Source: Bacillus_BU sp051233475 (GTDB lineage: Bacteria > Bacillota > Bacilli > Bacillales > Cytobacillaceae). From it: a stretch of DNA of 64,000 nucleotides. Location of the stretch: positions 1 to 64,000 of the forward strand of contig NZ_JBKFGH010000001.1 in NCBI RefSeq assembly GCF_051233475.1. The letters are read 5' to 3'. A program made the translations under genes and the position numbers. Below the pieces are notes generated by a model that made no database searches, had not been told where the DNA came from, and saw only the letters and a program-made list of their open reading frames with translations. Numbering within the stretch: position 1 is the first letter of the stretch; every line of letters starts with the position of its first letter. Shown in pieces: positions 41,565 through 50,812 of this stretch.

Positions 41565-42810
41565 GGTCCATCCAGCCCCGTTCAAGCAATTGAACATAAT
41601 CAGCACCGATTTCAGGAATTCGATGCTTAGCTAGTTCCTCTTCAGCTAATGTAGCCGAGCCACGATCGATTTTCTTTAGCTCGGCTTGATTTTTTTCAGG
41701 TAATTTATCAACGGCAAGTGACGTATTCTCACCCCAATATTGCAAATCCATTTTCTTAAGCTGAGCCTCAGGTGATAATAGGTAATTAATTAACACTAAA
41801 GCACCGCTTGGATTTGGCGAATTATATGGAACCGTTAAAAAATGGGTATTTGATAATGTTCCTTTTTCAAGAACAAAGGTCTTTGTTGATTTTGGAAACT
41901 CACCGCTGGCAATTAAATTCGATGCGCCAGCCTCATCATACCCCATCGTCATCCAAACTTCTCCGTTTTTATAAAGCTGGTCTAACTGTGCCACTGATTG
42001 CGGATAAGATTTCCCTTCCTGCCATAAATATGGTTCGATGCGATTCAATACGTTCCACATTTTTTCCGCATCCTTGGTAATTAATGATTCATCGAATTTC
42101 TCTAAATATTGAGTGTAGTCCGGGCTAGTTTCATTTAAGATATGGCGAATAAAAGCACTTCCGGTAAAATCAGGCGGCGCAGGATAGGTGAATTTTCCAG
42201 GGTTTTGTTTGACCCATTCCTCTAGTTCTGCTATCGATGTTGGCGGCTCTGAGATTTTAGTTGAATCATAGGAAAAAACAAATTGAACCTTGCCCCATGG
42301 AGCTTCATAGCCCTCTGTCGGATAGCCGAAATCATATTTAACAGTTGGACTGTCACCATCGACATACTGTTTAAAGTTGGGTAATTTTTCCGTAAAGGAA
42401 CCAAGGAGAAGTCCTTTTTCCTTTGCTGTTTTAAAGTTCTCGCCATTGACCCATATTACGTCCATTTCACCACTCGCTTTATCTGCCTTTTTTTCTGATA
42501 ATAGCTTATTGATGAATTCCGTTGCATCCATAGGATAGCGTTTTACGATTACTCCGTATTCCTCTTTTAAATTAGGGGCAACCCATTCATCAATGTAGCG
42601 GTTAATTCCTTCATCTCCGCCCCACATATAAATATTTACCGAACTTCCTTTGGCATTGGCAGCAATTCTCTCCCAGTCCTGCTCTAAAACTGAGCTGGCT
42701 TTTTCTGTTTTCTTTTCTGGCGAATCCTTGCTGTTATCTGTTGTTGAACATCCACTTAGGAATACCAACAAAACAGCAAGCACTATCCCAATTTTTTTAA
42801 TAAATATCAT
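41548..42810 (-). CDS. ABC transporter substrate-binding lipoprotein (YnjB-like)
   Basis: A 420-residue lipoprotein: signal peptide with lipobox LVFLSGCS (Cys about residue 21), a Ser/Lys-rich linker, then a type II binding-protein fold. It resembles E. coli YnjB along its length (INRYIDEWVAPNLKEEYGV, DVIWVNGENFKTAKE, YEAPWGKVQFVF). Start at 42810 has AAGGAAGG upstream; an earlier in-frame ATG at 42930 would add 40 hydrophilic residues before the signal peptide. Follows the UGA-containing gene by 38 bp. Ligand unknown. Confidence 0.88.
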   Translation of the reverse strand: MIFIKKIGIVLAVLLVFLSGCSTTDNSKDSPEKKTEKASSVLEQDWERIAANAKGSSVNIYMWGGDEGINRYIDEWVAPNLKEEYGVIVKRYPMDATEFINKLLSEKKADKASGEMDVIWVNGENFKTAKEKGLLLGSFTEKLPNFKQYVDGDSPTVKYDFGYPTEGYEAPWGKVQFVFSYDSTKISEPPTSIAELEEWVKQNPGKFTYPAPPDFTGSAFIRHILNETSPDYTQYLEKFDESLITKDAEKMWNVLNRIEPYLWQEGKSYPQSVAQLDQLYKNGEVWMTMGYDEAGASNLIASGEFPKSTKTFVLEKGTLSNTHFLTVPYNSPNPSGALVLINYLLSPEAQLKKMDLQYWGENTSLAVDKLPEKNQAELKKIDRGSATLAEEELAKHRIPEIGADYVQLLERGWMDHVANK

Positions 42811-42848
42811 TTTTGACTTCCTTCCTTTACAGCTTTTATCAGTTGCAA

Positions 42849-43601
42849 TTATTTCCTTCTCCCTTTCCATTTGTAAGGGAGTTTCTGAATCGTTCCAGGA
42901 CTTTTTATCTCCCCTAAATATCGGATACAATCAAGGAGGATTTCCCTTTGCAGTTCAACTTCTCCGGCCCGACCAAAGCTCCTTCCGAGTGGAAAACGCA
43001 AATGAAGAGCACGTGGAACTCTTACTTTCTCGGTCAAATCTAATAAATGAGAAATTGAAATCGTAGAAATTCCTGCTTTTTCAATCGCATATTGAATCAA
43101 TCCCACGGATTGATGGCATATATATCAGCCGGGGTTTAAAATAACCGCATCAACCGCTTCGTCGTTTAGATTTTTTAGAATCAAAGGGATCGTTTCCTCT
43201 AACAACGGAGTTGTATTTGGGATATATCCCATTAAGCCATAGTGTGTTGGAGCTACACTCCCTATCCATCCATGAGCAGCCAGCTCCTTCAGACGGGTTA
43301 ATGGAAACACACAGTTAATGTCCTCATCAGCGTCAGTGCGGTCAAAATGGGTGTGACTAATCATAAGCTGGTCTTCATCCGTTTCAGCCGGAATAAAGCG
43401 CACAGATGGATCACCTGCTGCAACCTCAAATACTTCCTGAGTCTTCAAATGAACACCTGCTGTCGTAATGAGGGCAATCCTTGCTTCATTAGCCAATTTC
43501 TTAAAGGGTGTAAACGGTATTTCACCTTCAATCGAATCAACCATGTATTTCGCACGCTGGGTCACAATCGATTCAATAAATCTGTTCCCTGATAGCTTCA
43601 A
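42849..43601 (-). CDS. PrdB/selenoprotein B-like reductase subunit with in-frame UGA (predicted selenocysteine)
   Basis: One 250-codon frame interrupted only by a TGA at 43125-43127, codon 159. Both sides belong to the glycine/betaine/sarcosine/D-proline reductase selenoprotein B family: before it SHTHFDRTDADEDINCVFP and GSVAPTHYGLMG, after it YICHQSVGLIQYAIEKAG. The UGA falls where family members have Sec or Cys (LNPG-U-YICHQSVG). Length and position fit PrdB. Known PrdB uses Sec in reductive cleavage, but no other reductase subunit is here, so a different thiol/selenol redox role is likely. TTG start with AAAGGAGG 7 bases before; overlaps the upstream gene by 29 bp. A pseudogene is less likely. 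Confidence 0.85.
43096..43127 (-). promoter_or_regulatory. UGA codon and bacterial SECIS-like hairpin
   Basis: On the minus strand the UGA (43127-43125) is followed after 10 bases by a perfect 8-bp stem ATCAATCC / GGATTGAT with loop GTG. The loop starts with G and lies 18 nt after the UGA, within the 16-37 nt window accepted for bacterial SECIS elements. Confidence 0.75.
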
Positions 43602-44601
43602 CTGGTTTCCTCCTTTCTGAAAGCCAGAATAAACCACCGGCAAGGCTTGAAAGTGTAACTTGTATAAAAAATAATAATGATACCGAAATGGCAATTTCGT
43701 TTGGTATGCCAAGCTCCTGAAAGAAAAGTACATAGCTTGCCTCACGAACTCCAATTCCATTTAGGCTCAAAGGCACCATTGTAATAAATGAGATGACTGA
43801 AATAATCACTAATAGGTCAAGCAAACCCACCTCAACCCGAAACCCAAGAAATAATAGTTGATTAATCCAGGCAAGTCCAACCTGGAATAATAGGGAGAGA
43901 ACCCCGATAACAAGCCACCAGCGCCAGCCTTCACGGCGATAATTCCCAGCTGTTTCACCGATATTTCCTACTACTTGTTTAAGTTTATTGATAGCATTCG
44001 TAAGCTTTTGAGGTGAATTCTGCAATATGTTGCTTTCGTTATCACCCTTACCTGACTTTTTTATAAAAAAAACCAACAATAACAAGAGAACAATAATGAT
44101 GGCTGAAGCTCCGTAAATAGGCACAAGAAATGGCCTGAGGCTGTCCATAAATAGGCTTGCGATAAGGACAATTGCCGTAAGTGCCGCTCCGCTTGTTAAT
44201 CTTTCAAAAGCAACTGATGCTGTCGCATGACTCATCCCAACATGTCTACTTAACGAAAGGACCCGCACCACATCTCCACCTACACTTCCCGGCAGAAAAT
44301 TATTAAAAAATAAGCCGATATAGTAGTATCGCCCCAATTTCAAAAATGAGATGTTGTCACGGTCTTTATTTTTCAAAGAAGAGTGAATAAGCAGCTGCCA
44401 TTTCCAAACACTAGACGCAACCGTCAGTTGAATAGCGATAAAGGCAGCGACAAAATAGAAAACAGAGCCCTCCTTCATTAACTGGAGGGCTTCGTCCCAT
44501 TCAATCCTACTAATTAGCCAAACCATTAAGCTCCCACTGATGAGAATCTTCAATCCTTGTTGTACAAAAGAAGACCTTTGGTGGATTTTGTGTTTCTGCA
44601 T
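43573..44601 (-). CDS. Lysylphosphatidylglycerol synthase TM-domain family protein (UPF0104)
   Basis: A 342-residue membrane protein with about eight hydrophobic segments, of the family shared with the flippase part of MprF. Motifs RYYYIGLFFNNFLPGSVGGD and GVREASYVLFFQELG are typical. It lacks the soluble aminoacyl-transferase domain. It begins on the stop codon of the preceding gene (TAATG). Presumably acts on membrane lipids; substrate unknown. Confidence 0.85.
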   Translation of the reverse strand: MQKHKIHQRSSFVQQGLKILISGSLMVWLISRIEWDEALQLMKEGSVFYFVAAFIAIQLTVASSVWKWQLLIHSSLKNKDRDNISFLKLGRYYYIGLFFNNFLPGSVGGDVVRVLSLSRHVGMSHATASVAFERLTSGAALTAIVLIASLFMDSLRPFLVPIYGASAIIIVLLLLLVFFIKKSGKGDNESNILQNSPQKLTNAINKLKQVVGNIGETAGNYRREGWRWWLVIGVLSLLFQVGLAWINQLLFLGFRVEVGLLDLLVIISVISFITMVPLSLNGIGVREASYVLFFQELGIPNEIAISVSLLFFIQVTLSSLAGGLFWLSERRKPVEAIREQIY

Positions 44602-45773
44602 TATCGTTTTACCTCTTTCTTACTTTTAAGGATTGCTTGAATCTTTGGTCGGACCAGCATTCCGATTACGGATAAGGCAATCACAATCGTAAATAGGAAG
44701 AACAGGATTTTCACAGTGCTAGTTGCATTTTCACCAAGAAAAGAATATACAATCGTTGCCGGAAGCTGACCTAATCCAGTTGCCCAGAAGAATTGCCAAA
44801 AGGAAACAGAGGTAACTCCAGCAGCATAACTGACTAAATCAAAGGACACAATTGGTAACAGCCTTGCAATAAAGATAGCGTGTTTTCCGTACTTAGAGAA
44901 AAAGGAATCCCACCAATCCAGTGCCTTTTTCGTTACTATTTTTTCAACGACCGGTCTACCGACAAATTTAGCTAAATAGAAACAGAGAACGGCACCAAGC
45001 ATCGCACTGCTCCAGGAAAGAATCGCTCCAAACAGCCAGCCAAATAATAGCCCATTTGCAAATGTAATAACAAAGGCAGGAAGTGGTGCTATTACTGATT
45101 GGAATACCATCAATAAGCCTGACACAACAGCGGCAAGTGGACCAAATGATAGTAAATAATCGCGGAAGCCTTCAACATCAGCATTTTTTAAAAAGGTTAC
45201 TGCGTTGTTAATCGTATCGTTGACTCCACCTTGGCCAATATAAAGAAGGAAGGAAATCAGTAAAAAAACGAAGAAAGACATCATTCCGACTCGATTGGCT
45301 TTCGTCAGGCGATCCCAATCCATTTTTATTTCTTTTTTAAGCGCTAACGGTGTTCGCTGAGCGATAATTAGCATAATCACTCCAATAACGCCCCCTGCGA
45401 TAAGCATCATGTTCATATTATGTAAGGAAATAGATTCCTCTAAGAACAGAGCTTTTCTCGACATATAGGCCGGAAGAATGGAAATGCTTCCTTCAATCAT
45501 TGTATTTAACATAATCCATGCTAAGTTAAGCATAACGAACAGAAGGCTTAACACCTTGTGCTCCCACAATGCCAAAGGTTTTGCATTCATAAATACCCTA
45601 GCAAAAAAGAACCATATCCCGGTAAGCATAGATGCAGTTATGATAAATGCGCTGTCAAACCGCATATCGATAAACCGGCTTTGGATCAATAATAGGGATA
45701 AGTCCATTCCAATGATGAAAAACAGAAACAATGCCGCAAGGAAATGGATAGATCCTCTTATTATTAGTTTCAT
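44601..45773 (-). CDS. TVP38/TMEM64 (VTT/DedA-like) membrane protein with extra N-terminal TM region
   Basis: A 390-residue protein: four or five TM helices in residues 1-185, then the VTT domain from about 205 with FQSVIAPLPAFVITFANG, AMLGAVLCFYLAKFVGR and ARLLPIVSFDLVSYAAG. Typical TVP38 proteins are about 200 residues, so half is an extension. DedA-like proteins are linked to lipid translocation. First gene of the operon; its 200-bp leader has a small hairpin ACAACAG / CTGTTGT near 45820 and a 9-codon frame (ATG near 45842), both of unknown meaning. Confidence 0.85.
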   Translation of the reverse strand: MKLIIRGSIHFLAALFLFFIIGMDLSLLLIQSRFIDMRFDSAFIITASMLTGIWFFFARVFMNAKPLALWEHKVLSLLFVMLNLAWIMLNTMIEGSISILPAYMSRKALFLEESISLHNMNMMLIAGGVIGVIMLIIAQRTPLALKKEIKMDWDRLTKANRVGMMSFFVFLLISFLLYIGQGGVNDTINNAVTFLKNADVEGFRDYLLSFGPLAAVVSGLLMVFQSVIAPLPAFVITFANGLLFGWLFGAILSWSSAMLGAVLCFYLAKFVGRPVVEKIVTKKALDWWDSFFSKYGKHAIFIARLLPIVSFDLVSYAAGVTSVSFWQFFWATGLGQLPATIVYSFLGENATSTVKILFFLFTIVIALSVIGMLVRPKIQAILKSKKEVKR

Positions 45774-45931
45774 ATTATCCCATCCTTTTCACACATACGG
45801 CACGCTTGAATTCGTTAATACAACAGGTATCTGTTGTGTTTCATGCCTAATTTCCCCGAAGTGTTAATATTTTTGTTTCTGCCATGGTGGAACGTGTGGA
45901 ACGTTGTACTATTGTGGGTTTATATTCAGAA

Positions 45932-45963
45932 AAAAAAGAGCAAATCCAATGACTGCTCTTTTT
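45932..45963 (-). terminator. Terminator after the selenate-type binding protein
   Basis: Stem AAAAAAGAGCA / TGCTCTTTTTT with an 11-base loop, separating the binding-protein gene from the eight-gene operon. Confidence 0.85.
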
Positions 45964-45979
45964 TAATGGCAAAATCAAA

Positions 45980-46882
45980 TTACTTAATAATTTTTAATTC
46001 CTTTGCAACCGTTTCAATTGCTTTGTAATTATCGTTATTTGTTTCGATAAATTTATCTGTATTTAAGAGCTTAAGAATTTCTTGATCTCCGCTAACATTT
46101 AATAACACGTCTTTAATCTTTTCTTTCGTTTCATCATCCATTTTATTTACAGTCCAGTTATAATCGTAATATTCAGGAGTCGTGTAGAATACCTCTACTT
46201 TACTTGTATCTACTTTCCCTTCCGCTACAGCTGCATCCCAAACAGAAATGTTTAATGCACCTGCCTGGAACGTTCCTGTTTCAACAAGCTTGTAGGTTTT
46301 ATCATGTGAGCCAGAATAATTTGGAGCTCCGTCAAAATCTTTATCTGGATTAATACCTTCCTCCATTAAGAAATAACGAGGCATTAGGTTACCTGATGTT
46401 GAGCTTTCACTGCCAAACGTAAATGTTTTTCCTTTTAAGTCTTCCAGTGATTTTATATTTAACCCTTTTTGAGCGATAAATACGGATTTAAATTTTTCAT
46501 CAATTGGACGTTGGGCAATCGCTTCTGCTTCTGGCACTAAGCTTCTCGCTTGCACCCCGGTAAGACCGCCAAACCAGGCAAGATGGATTTCGCCTCTTTC
46601 AAAAGCAGTAACAAGGGCTGCATAATCCATAGAAGTGACAAATTCTACCTTCATATCTAATTCTTTTGCTAAATATTCGGCAAAGCTTTCCATGCTTCTA
46701 TTGAGGTCGGCCACGTTCTGATCAGGGATCATACCTATTTTCAACACTTCAATTGTTTGTTTTGTTGTTTCTTCTTTTGGCTCATCCTTGGCAGTATCTT
46801 TATCTGTGTTCGTATTTCCTGAGCATGCCGCGAGTGAAAAAATGAACAATGCAGCAAGCACTAAGGTCAAAAGTTTCTTCAT
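45980..46882 (-). CDS. Putative selenate (PhnD-like) ABC transporter substrate-binding lipoprotein
   Basis: A 300-residue lipoprotein with signal peptide and lipobox FSLAACSG, then a type II binding fold. It strongly resembles the family annotated as putative selenate ABC transporter binding protein: IGMIPDQNVADLNRS, LAWFGGLTGVQAR, IAQRPIDEKFKSVFIA and FGSESSTSGNLMPR. Phosphonate-binding PhnD is related, which matters given the nearby phosphonate cluster, but the selenium-type motifs fit better. Start at 46882 has AAAGGAG before it. No cognate permease or ATPase is adjacent. The palindrome at 47000-47016 lies upstream. Confidence 0.82.
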   Translation of the reverse strand: MKKLLTLVLAALFIFSLAACSGNTNTDKDTAKDEPKEETTKQTIEVLKIGMIPDQNVADLNRSMESFAEYLAKELDMKVEFVTSMDYAALVTAFERGEIHLAWFGGLTGVQARSLVPEAEAIAQRPIDEKFKSVFIAQKGLNIKSLEDLKGKTFTFGSESSTSGNLMPRYFLMEEGINPDKDFDGAPNYSGSHDKTYKLVETGTFQAGALNISVWDAAVAEGKVDTSKVEVFYTTPEYYDYNWTVNKMDDETKEKIKDVLLNVSGDQEILKLLNTDKFIETNNDNYKAIETVAKELKIIK

Positions 46883-46999
46883 GTTGTATCTCCTTTGTAT
46901 GTGTCGAATATTGTAAAAATATTGAGGTTGTTTCAATATAAGTATATTAAACAGGGCCATCATTATAAATTCAATTTATCTATAGAACCAATCCTGAGC

Positions 47000-47016
47000 T
47001 ATCGGTTTTTTCGATA
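47000..47016. promoter_or_regulatory. Palindromic operator TATCG-N7-CGATA before the selenate-type binding protein
   Basis: TATCGGTTTTTTCGATA shares both half-sites and spacing with the site before the LysR gene (37250-37266). It is 118 bp upstream of the start codon, with a further CGATA at 47027-47031. Confidence 0.65.
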
Positions 47017-47050
47017 CTATTAATAGCGATACAGCATCACTTTAAAGGAA

Positions 47051-47098
47051 CGGGGGACAGTCCCTCACTGCGTTAAAGCAGTGAGGGACTGTCCCCCG
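47051..47098. repeat. Palindromic repeat with GGGGGACAGTCCC core, copy 1
   Basis: A perfect 21-bp inverted repeat beginning CGGGGGACAGTCCCTCACTG around loop GTTAAA. It shares the GGGGGACAGTCCC motif and the TTAAAGCAG stretch with 61385-61441. It lies just after the ABC exporter stop and could also serve as a terminator without T-run. Confidence 0.8.
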
Positions 47099-47123
47099 CT
47101 TCGGTAGTGCATTAAAGTATTAT

Positions 47124-49004
47124 TTATGCTGGTTCGGATTGGTAGTCTCCGGTTGTGAACTGACTGTTGTATAGGTCGGCATAAAAGCCGTCTTGATGCA
47201 GTAACTCTTCATGCGTGCCTTGTTCGATTACTTTTCCTTGGTTCATAACGAGAATTAAGTTAGCTTCACGAATCGTTGAGAGTCGATGGGCGATGACGAA
47301 ACTCGTTCTTCCTTCCATTAAAGTATCCATCGCATGTTGGATTTGAATTTCGGTCCGTGTATCGACACTGCTGGTTGCTTCATCTAAAATTAAAATCTTT
47401 GGATTGGCTAAAATGGCCCGAGCGATCGTAAGCAATTGCTTTTGTCCTTGCGATATATTGGACGCCTCTTCGTTTAGCACCGTATCATACCCTTCCGGCA
47501 AGGTCCGGATGAATTGATCAGCATGTGCTGCCTTGGCTGCTTCAACAATCTCTTCTTCCGTCGCCCCAATTCGCCCATAACCAATGTTATCGCGGATTGT
47601 TCCATTAAATAACCATGTATCTTGAAGCACCATCCCGAACATTTTCCGCAATTCTTCGTGCTTGATGTTAGCAATGTCAACACCATCAATCGTGATTTTC
47701 CCGCCATCCAGCTCATAAAACCGCATTAACAGATTGACTAAGGTCGTCTTTCCGGCACCGGTTGGTCCAACAATAGCGATTGTCTGCCCAGGTTTCACCT
47801 CAATGTTCATATCCTCAATCAGCGGAACATCCTTTTGATAAGAAAAATTCACATGCTCAAATCGGACTGCTCCTTTCGGATAATCAATTACCCCAGAATT
47901 TCCTGATTCAATGATTTCCTCTTCATCTAATATTTCAAACACCCGTTCAGCTGATGCAATCGTTGATTGTACAATATTGGCGATCTGTGCGGTTTGTGAA
48001 ATCGGTTGGGAAAATTGACGTGCATATTGAATAAATGCCTGAATGTCACCGATTTCGATCGTTCTTTTTGTAACAAGAATCCCACCGATCACACAAATCA
48101 GCACGTAGCCGATATTATTAATGAACATCATCGCCGGCATAATCACACCGGAAATAAATTGTGATTTCCAGCCTGACTGATACAACTGATCATTGATTCC
48201 AACAAAGGTTTCTACTGAATTCCGTTCACGGCCAAACGCTTTTATAATTTGATGGCCCGTATACATTTCTTCTACATGACCATTTAACTCACCCAGTGTT
48301 TTTTGCTGTTCTTTAAAATACTTCTGTGAACGCTTCGCAATTAAAATGGTACCAACAAAGGTCAATGGTAGTGTTAATAAGCAAATCACCGTTAACAACG
48401 GACTGATGGTCAGCATCATGATGATAACACCGATAATCGTAATAATCGCTGTTATCATTTGCGTTAAGCTTTGCTGTAATGTGTTACTTATATTGTCAAT
48501 ATCATTGGTGACCCTGCTTAATATTTCACCATGAGTCCTTGAATCAAAATACTTTAACGGCAGATTTGCAAGCTTAGCATTAACCTCTTCTCGCAATTTA
48601 TAGACCACTTTTTGTGCTACTCCCGCCATCACATATTGTTGAAGATACATGAAAAGGGAACTGATAATATAAAGCCCGATTAAAACGAGCAGGATGTTTC
48701 CGATATACTGAAAATCCACTTCAGCGCCCGGTACCCCCTGAAATTTCATCATCATTCCTTCAAAAAGTTTGGTAATTGCTTTTCCCAATACTTTTGGACT
48801 GACAATAGAAAAAATGGTACTTAAAATAGCTGCAGCAAAAACAACGAATAATTGAAATTTTTGCGGCTTCAAATAACCGATTAGCCGCCGCAATGTACCT
48901 TTAAAGTCTTTTGCTTTTTGAACCGGCATCCCCATATGGCCACGCCCGCCGGGACCGAAGCCAAATCCGCCTCCAGGTCGCTGTTTATTATTTTTCTCAC
49001 TCAT
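47124..49004 (-). CDS. ABC exporter half B of a heterodimer
   Basis: A 626-residue MsbA-type half transporter with a Gly-rich N-terminal 35 residues, six TM helices (about 45-330) and an ATPase domain from 370. Walker A GPTGAGKTTL and Walker B ILILDEATSSVD with catalytic Glu are intact, but the signature is ISQGQKQ in place of LSGGQ. This asymmetry is typical of heterodimeric multidrug exporters of the LmrCD/YheIH type. Starts on the ATGA overlap with the partner gene. Confidence 0.9.
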   Translation of the reverse strand: MSEKNNKQRPGGGFGFGPGGRGHMGMPVQKAKDFKGTLRRLIGYLKPQKFQLFVVFAAAILSTIFSIVSPKVLGKAITKLFEGMMMKFQGVPGAEVDFQYIGNILLVLIGLYIISSLFMYLQQYVMAGVAQKVVYKLREEVNAKLANLPLKYFDSRTHGEILSRVTNDIDNISNTLQQSLTQMITAIITIIGVIIMMLTISPLLTVICLLTLPLTFVGTILIAKRSQKYFKEQQKTLGELNGHVEEMYTGHQIIKAFGRERNSVETFVGINDQLYQSGWKSQFISGVIMPAMMFINNIGYVLICVIGGILVTKRTIEIGDIQAFIQYARQFSQPISQTAQIANIVQSTIASAERVFEILDEEEIIESGNSGVIDYPKGAVRFEHVNFSYQKDVPLIEDMNIEVKPGQTIAIVGPTGAGKTTLVNLLMRFYELDGGKITIDGVDIANIKHEELRKMFGMVLQDTWLFNGTIRDNIGYGRIGATEEEIVEAAKAAHADQFIRTLPEGYDTVLNEEASNISQGQKQLLTIARAILANPKILILDEATSSVDTRTEIQIQHAMDTLMEGRTSFVIAHRLSTIREANLILVMNQGKVIEQGTHEELLHQDGFYADLYNSQFTTGDYQSEPA

Positions 49005-50743
49005 GCTGACTCCTCCTCTGATAGCTGAGAAGATACAATTTCTTGATATACATCACACGAATTTAATAGTTGTTTATGGGTACCAATCCCGGCAATTTTA
49101 CCATCTTCTAAGACAATAATTTGATCTGCATCGATAACAGTGCTGACCCTTTGAGCCACGATAATAACGGTCGTATCAGACGTTTCCCGTTTTAATGCGG
49201 CCCGTAATTTTGCATCTGTCTTTAAATCAAGTGCAGAAAAGCTGTCATCAAACAAAAAGATCTCTGGCTTTCGCACCAAGGCGCGAGCAATTGCTAAACG
49301 CTGCTTTTGTCCACCCGATACGTTCTTGCCACCTTGGGAAATTTTTGATTGATAGCCTTCCTCTTTTTCGGAAATAAAGTCATTCGCTTGTGCAATTTGG
49401 GCAGCATGACGAATTTCTTCTTCGGTGGCATCCTCTTTTCCATAGCGAATATTTTCAGTAATTGTGCCACTAAATAAAATCGCTTTTTGCGGGACAAAAC
49501 CGATTTTATTTCGTAAATCTGCTTGTGATTGTTCCTGAATATCGATGCCATTTATTAAAATACTTCCACTTGATAAATCGTAAAAACGGGGAATAAGGCT
49601 TAACAGAGTTGTTTTTCCGGAACCCGTTCCTCCAATAATCGCTGTCGTTTGCCCTGGTTTTGCGATAAAAGATATGTGTGACAAAGCTGGGATTTCTGCC
49701 CCTGGATAGCTGAAGGATACATCACAGAACTCGATTAATCCGTTTCCCTTGTTTGTTTGTTTTGTCTGTTCACGATCCTTAATCGTTGGTTTCATTTCGA
49801 GAACTTCGTTAATTCTGATTGAGGAAACAGACCCACGTGGTACTAAAACAAACATAAACGATACCATAACCAGCGCCATCATGATTTGCATTGCATATTG
49901 AATAAACGCCATTAAGTCACCAAGTTCCATCGCCATCTGTTCAATCCGAAGGCTGCCAAACCAAACAATCGCTACAATCGAAACGCTCATGATTAACATC
50001 ATCGCCGGCATCATAAATGCCATAATCCGGTTAACAGTTAACGCTGTTTCGGTTAAGTCTTTGTTGGCTTCATTAAATCGTTTCGTTTCATATTGGTCTC
50101 GATTAAACGAGCGAATCACTCGAATGCCCATCAATTGCTCGCGAACCACTTGGTTTAAGCGATCTAACTTAACTTGCATTGCTTTAAAAAACGGAATTCC
50201 CTTTCTTGCTACCGCAAAAATAACTATAGCAATTACAGGAATGACTCCAACAAAAACCCACGATAGCTCAACATCTTGATTCACAGCCATAATAATTCCA
50301 CCAATAGCCATAAATGGTGCCCAAATCATCATGCGCAGCATCATTACCAAAACATTTTGAACTTGGGTAATATCATTCGTTGTTCTCGTTATAAGGGATG
50401 CCGTTCCAATCTTATCAAATTCCTGCAATGAAAAGTTTTCCACATGGGTAAATACTTTCTTTCTTGTATCCCGACCAAAACCGGCTGAAATTTTTGCCGA
50501 GAAATAGCTGACCAAAATCGAGCACACCATACCTCCAGCTGCCACAAGCAGCATAACTCCACCAATTTTCCAGATGTAATTGGTATCCCCGGTCACAACA
50601 CCCTTATCGATAATATCTGCCATTAACCTTGGCAAATATAGGTCAGAGAATGCTTGTAAAAATACAAAAATAAATACGAGTGCAACTTGAAACTTATATA
50701 TTTTTAAAGTCCTGAATAATTTCAGCACGTGTTCCATCTCCAT
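49001..50743 (-). CDS. ABC exporter half A of a heterodimer
   Basis: A 580-residue half transporter: six TM helices and ATPase domain with Walker A GGTGSGKTTL and a normal signature VSGGQKQR, but Walker B reads IFLFDDSFSALD, with Asp replacing the catalytic Glu. Together with half B this gives one working and one degenerate ATP site. Follows a MarR gene by 69 bp, so probably drug- or antimicrobial-inducible. Confidence 0.9.
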   Translation of the reverse strand: MEMEHVLKLFRTLKIYKFQVALVFIFVFLQAFSDLYLPRLMADIIDKGVVTGDTNYIWKIGGVMLLVAAGGMVCSILVSYFSAKISAGFGRDTRKKVFTHVENFSLQEFDKIGTASLITRTTNDITQVQNVLVMMLRMMIWAPFMAIGGIIMAVNQDVELSWVFVGVIPVIAIVIFAVARKGIPFFKAMQVKLDRLNQVVREQLMGIRVIRSFNRDQYETKRFNEANKDLTETALTVNRIMAFMMPAMMLIMSVSIVAIVWFGSLRIEQMAMELGDLMAFIQYAMQIMMALVMVSFMFVLVPRGSVSSIRINEVLEMKPTIKDREQTKQTNKGNGLIEFCDVSFSYPGAEIPALSHISFIAKPGQTTAIIGGTGSGKTTLLSLIPRFYDLSSGSILINGIDIQEQSQADLRNKIGFVPQKAILFSGTITENIRYGKEDATEEEIRHAAQIAQANDFISEKEEGYQSKISQGGKNVSGGQKQRLAIARALVRKPEIFLFDDSFSALDLKTDAKLRAALKRETSDTTVIIVAQRVSTVIDADQIIVLEDGKIAGIGTHKQLLNSCDVYQEIVSSQLSEEESA

Positions 50744-50812
50744 TCATTGTGGTTGCCTCTTTGGAATAAACTTATTGAGCAGATTTCCTCTTACGCTAAA
50801 ATGTTCAAGCAG

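Noticed and set aside
42849..43760. Two separate genes or a pseudogene instead of one UGA-containing gene
   Set aside because: The frame is uninterrupted apart from the UGA, the family alignment runs across it, and a SECIS-like hairpin follows at the right distance.
45478..45867. 129-codon frame antisense to the TVP38-family gene
   Set aside because: Shadow of a membrane-protein gene; no RBS and no recognisable sequence.
45980..46882. Phosphonate uptake (PhnD) assignment linked to the phosphonate operon
   Set aside because: Motifs match the selenate-type subgroup better, and it is 10 kb away beside selenium-linked genes.
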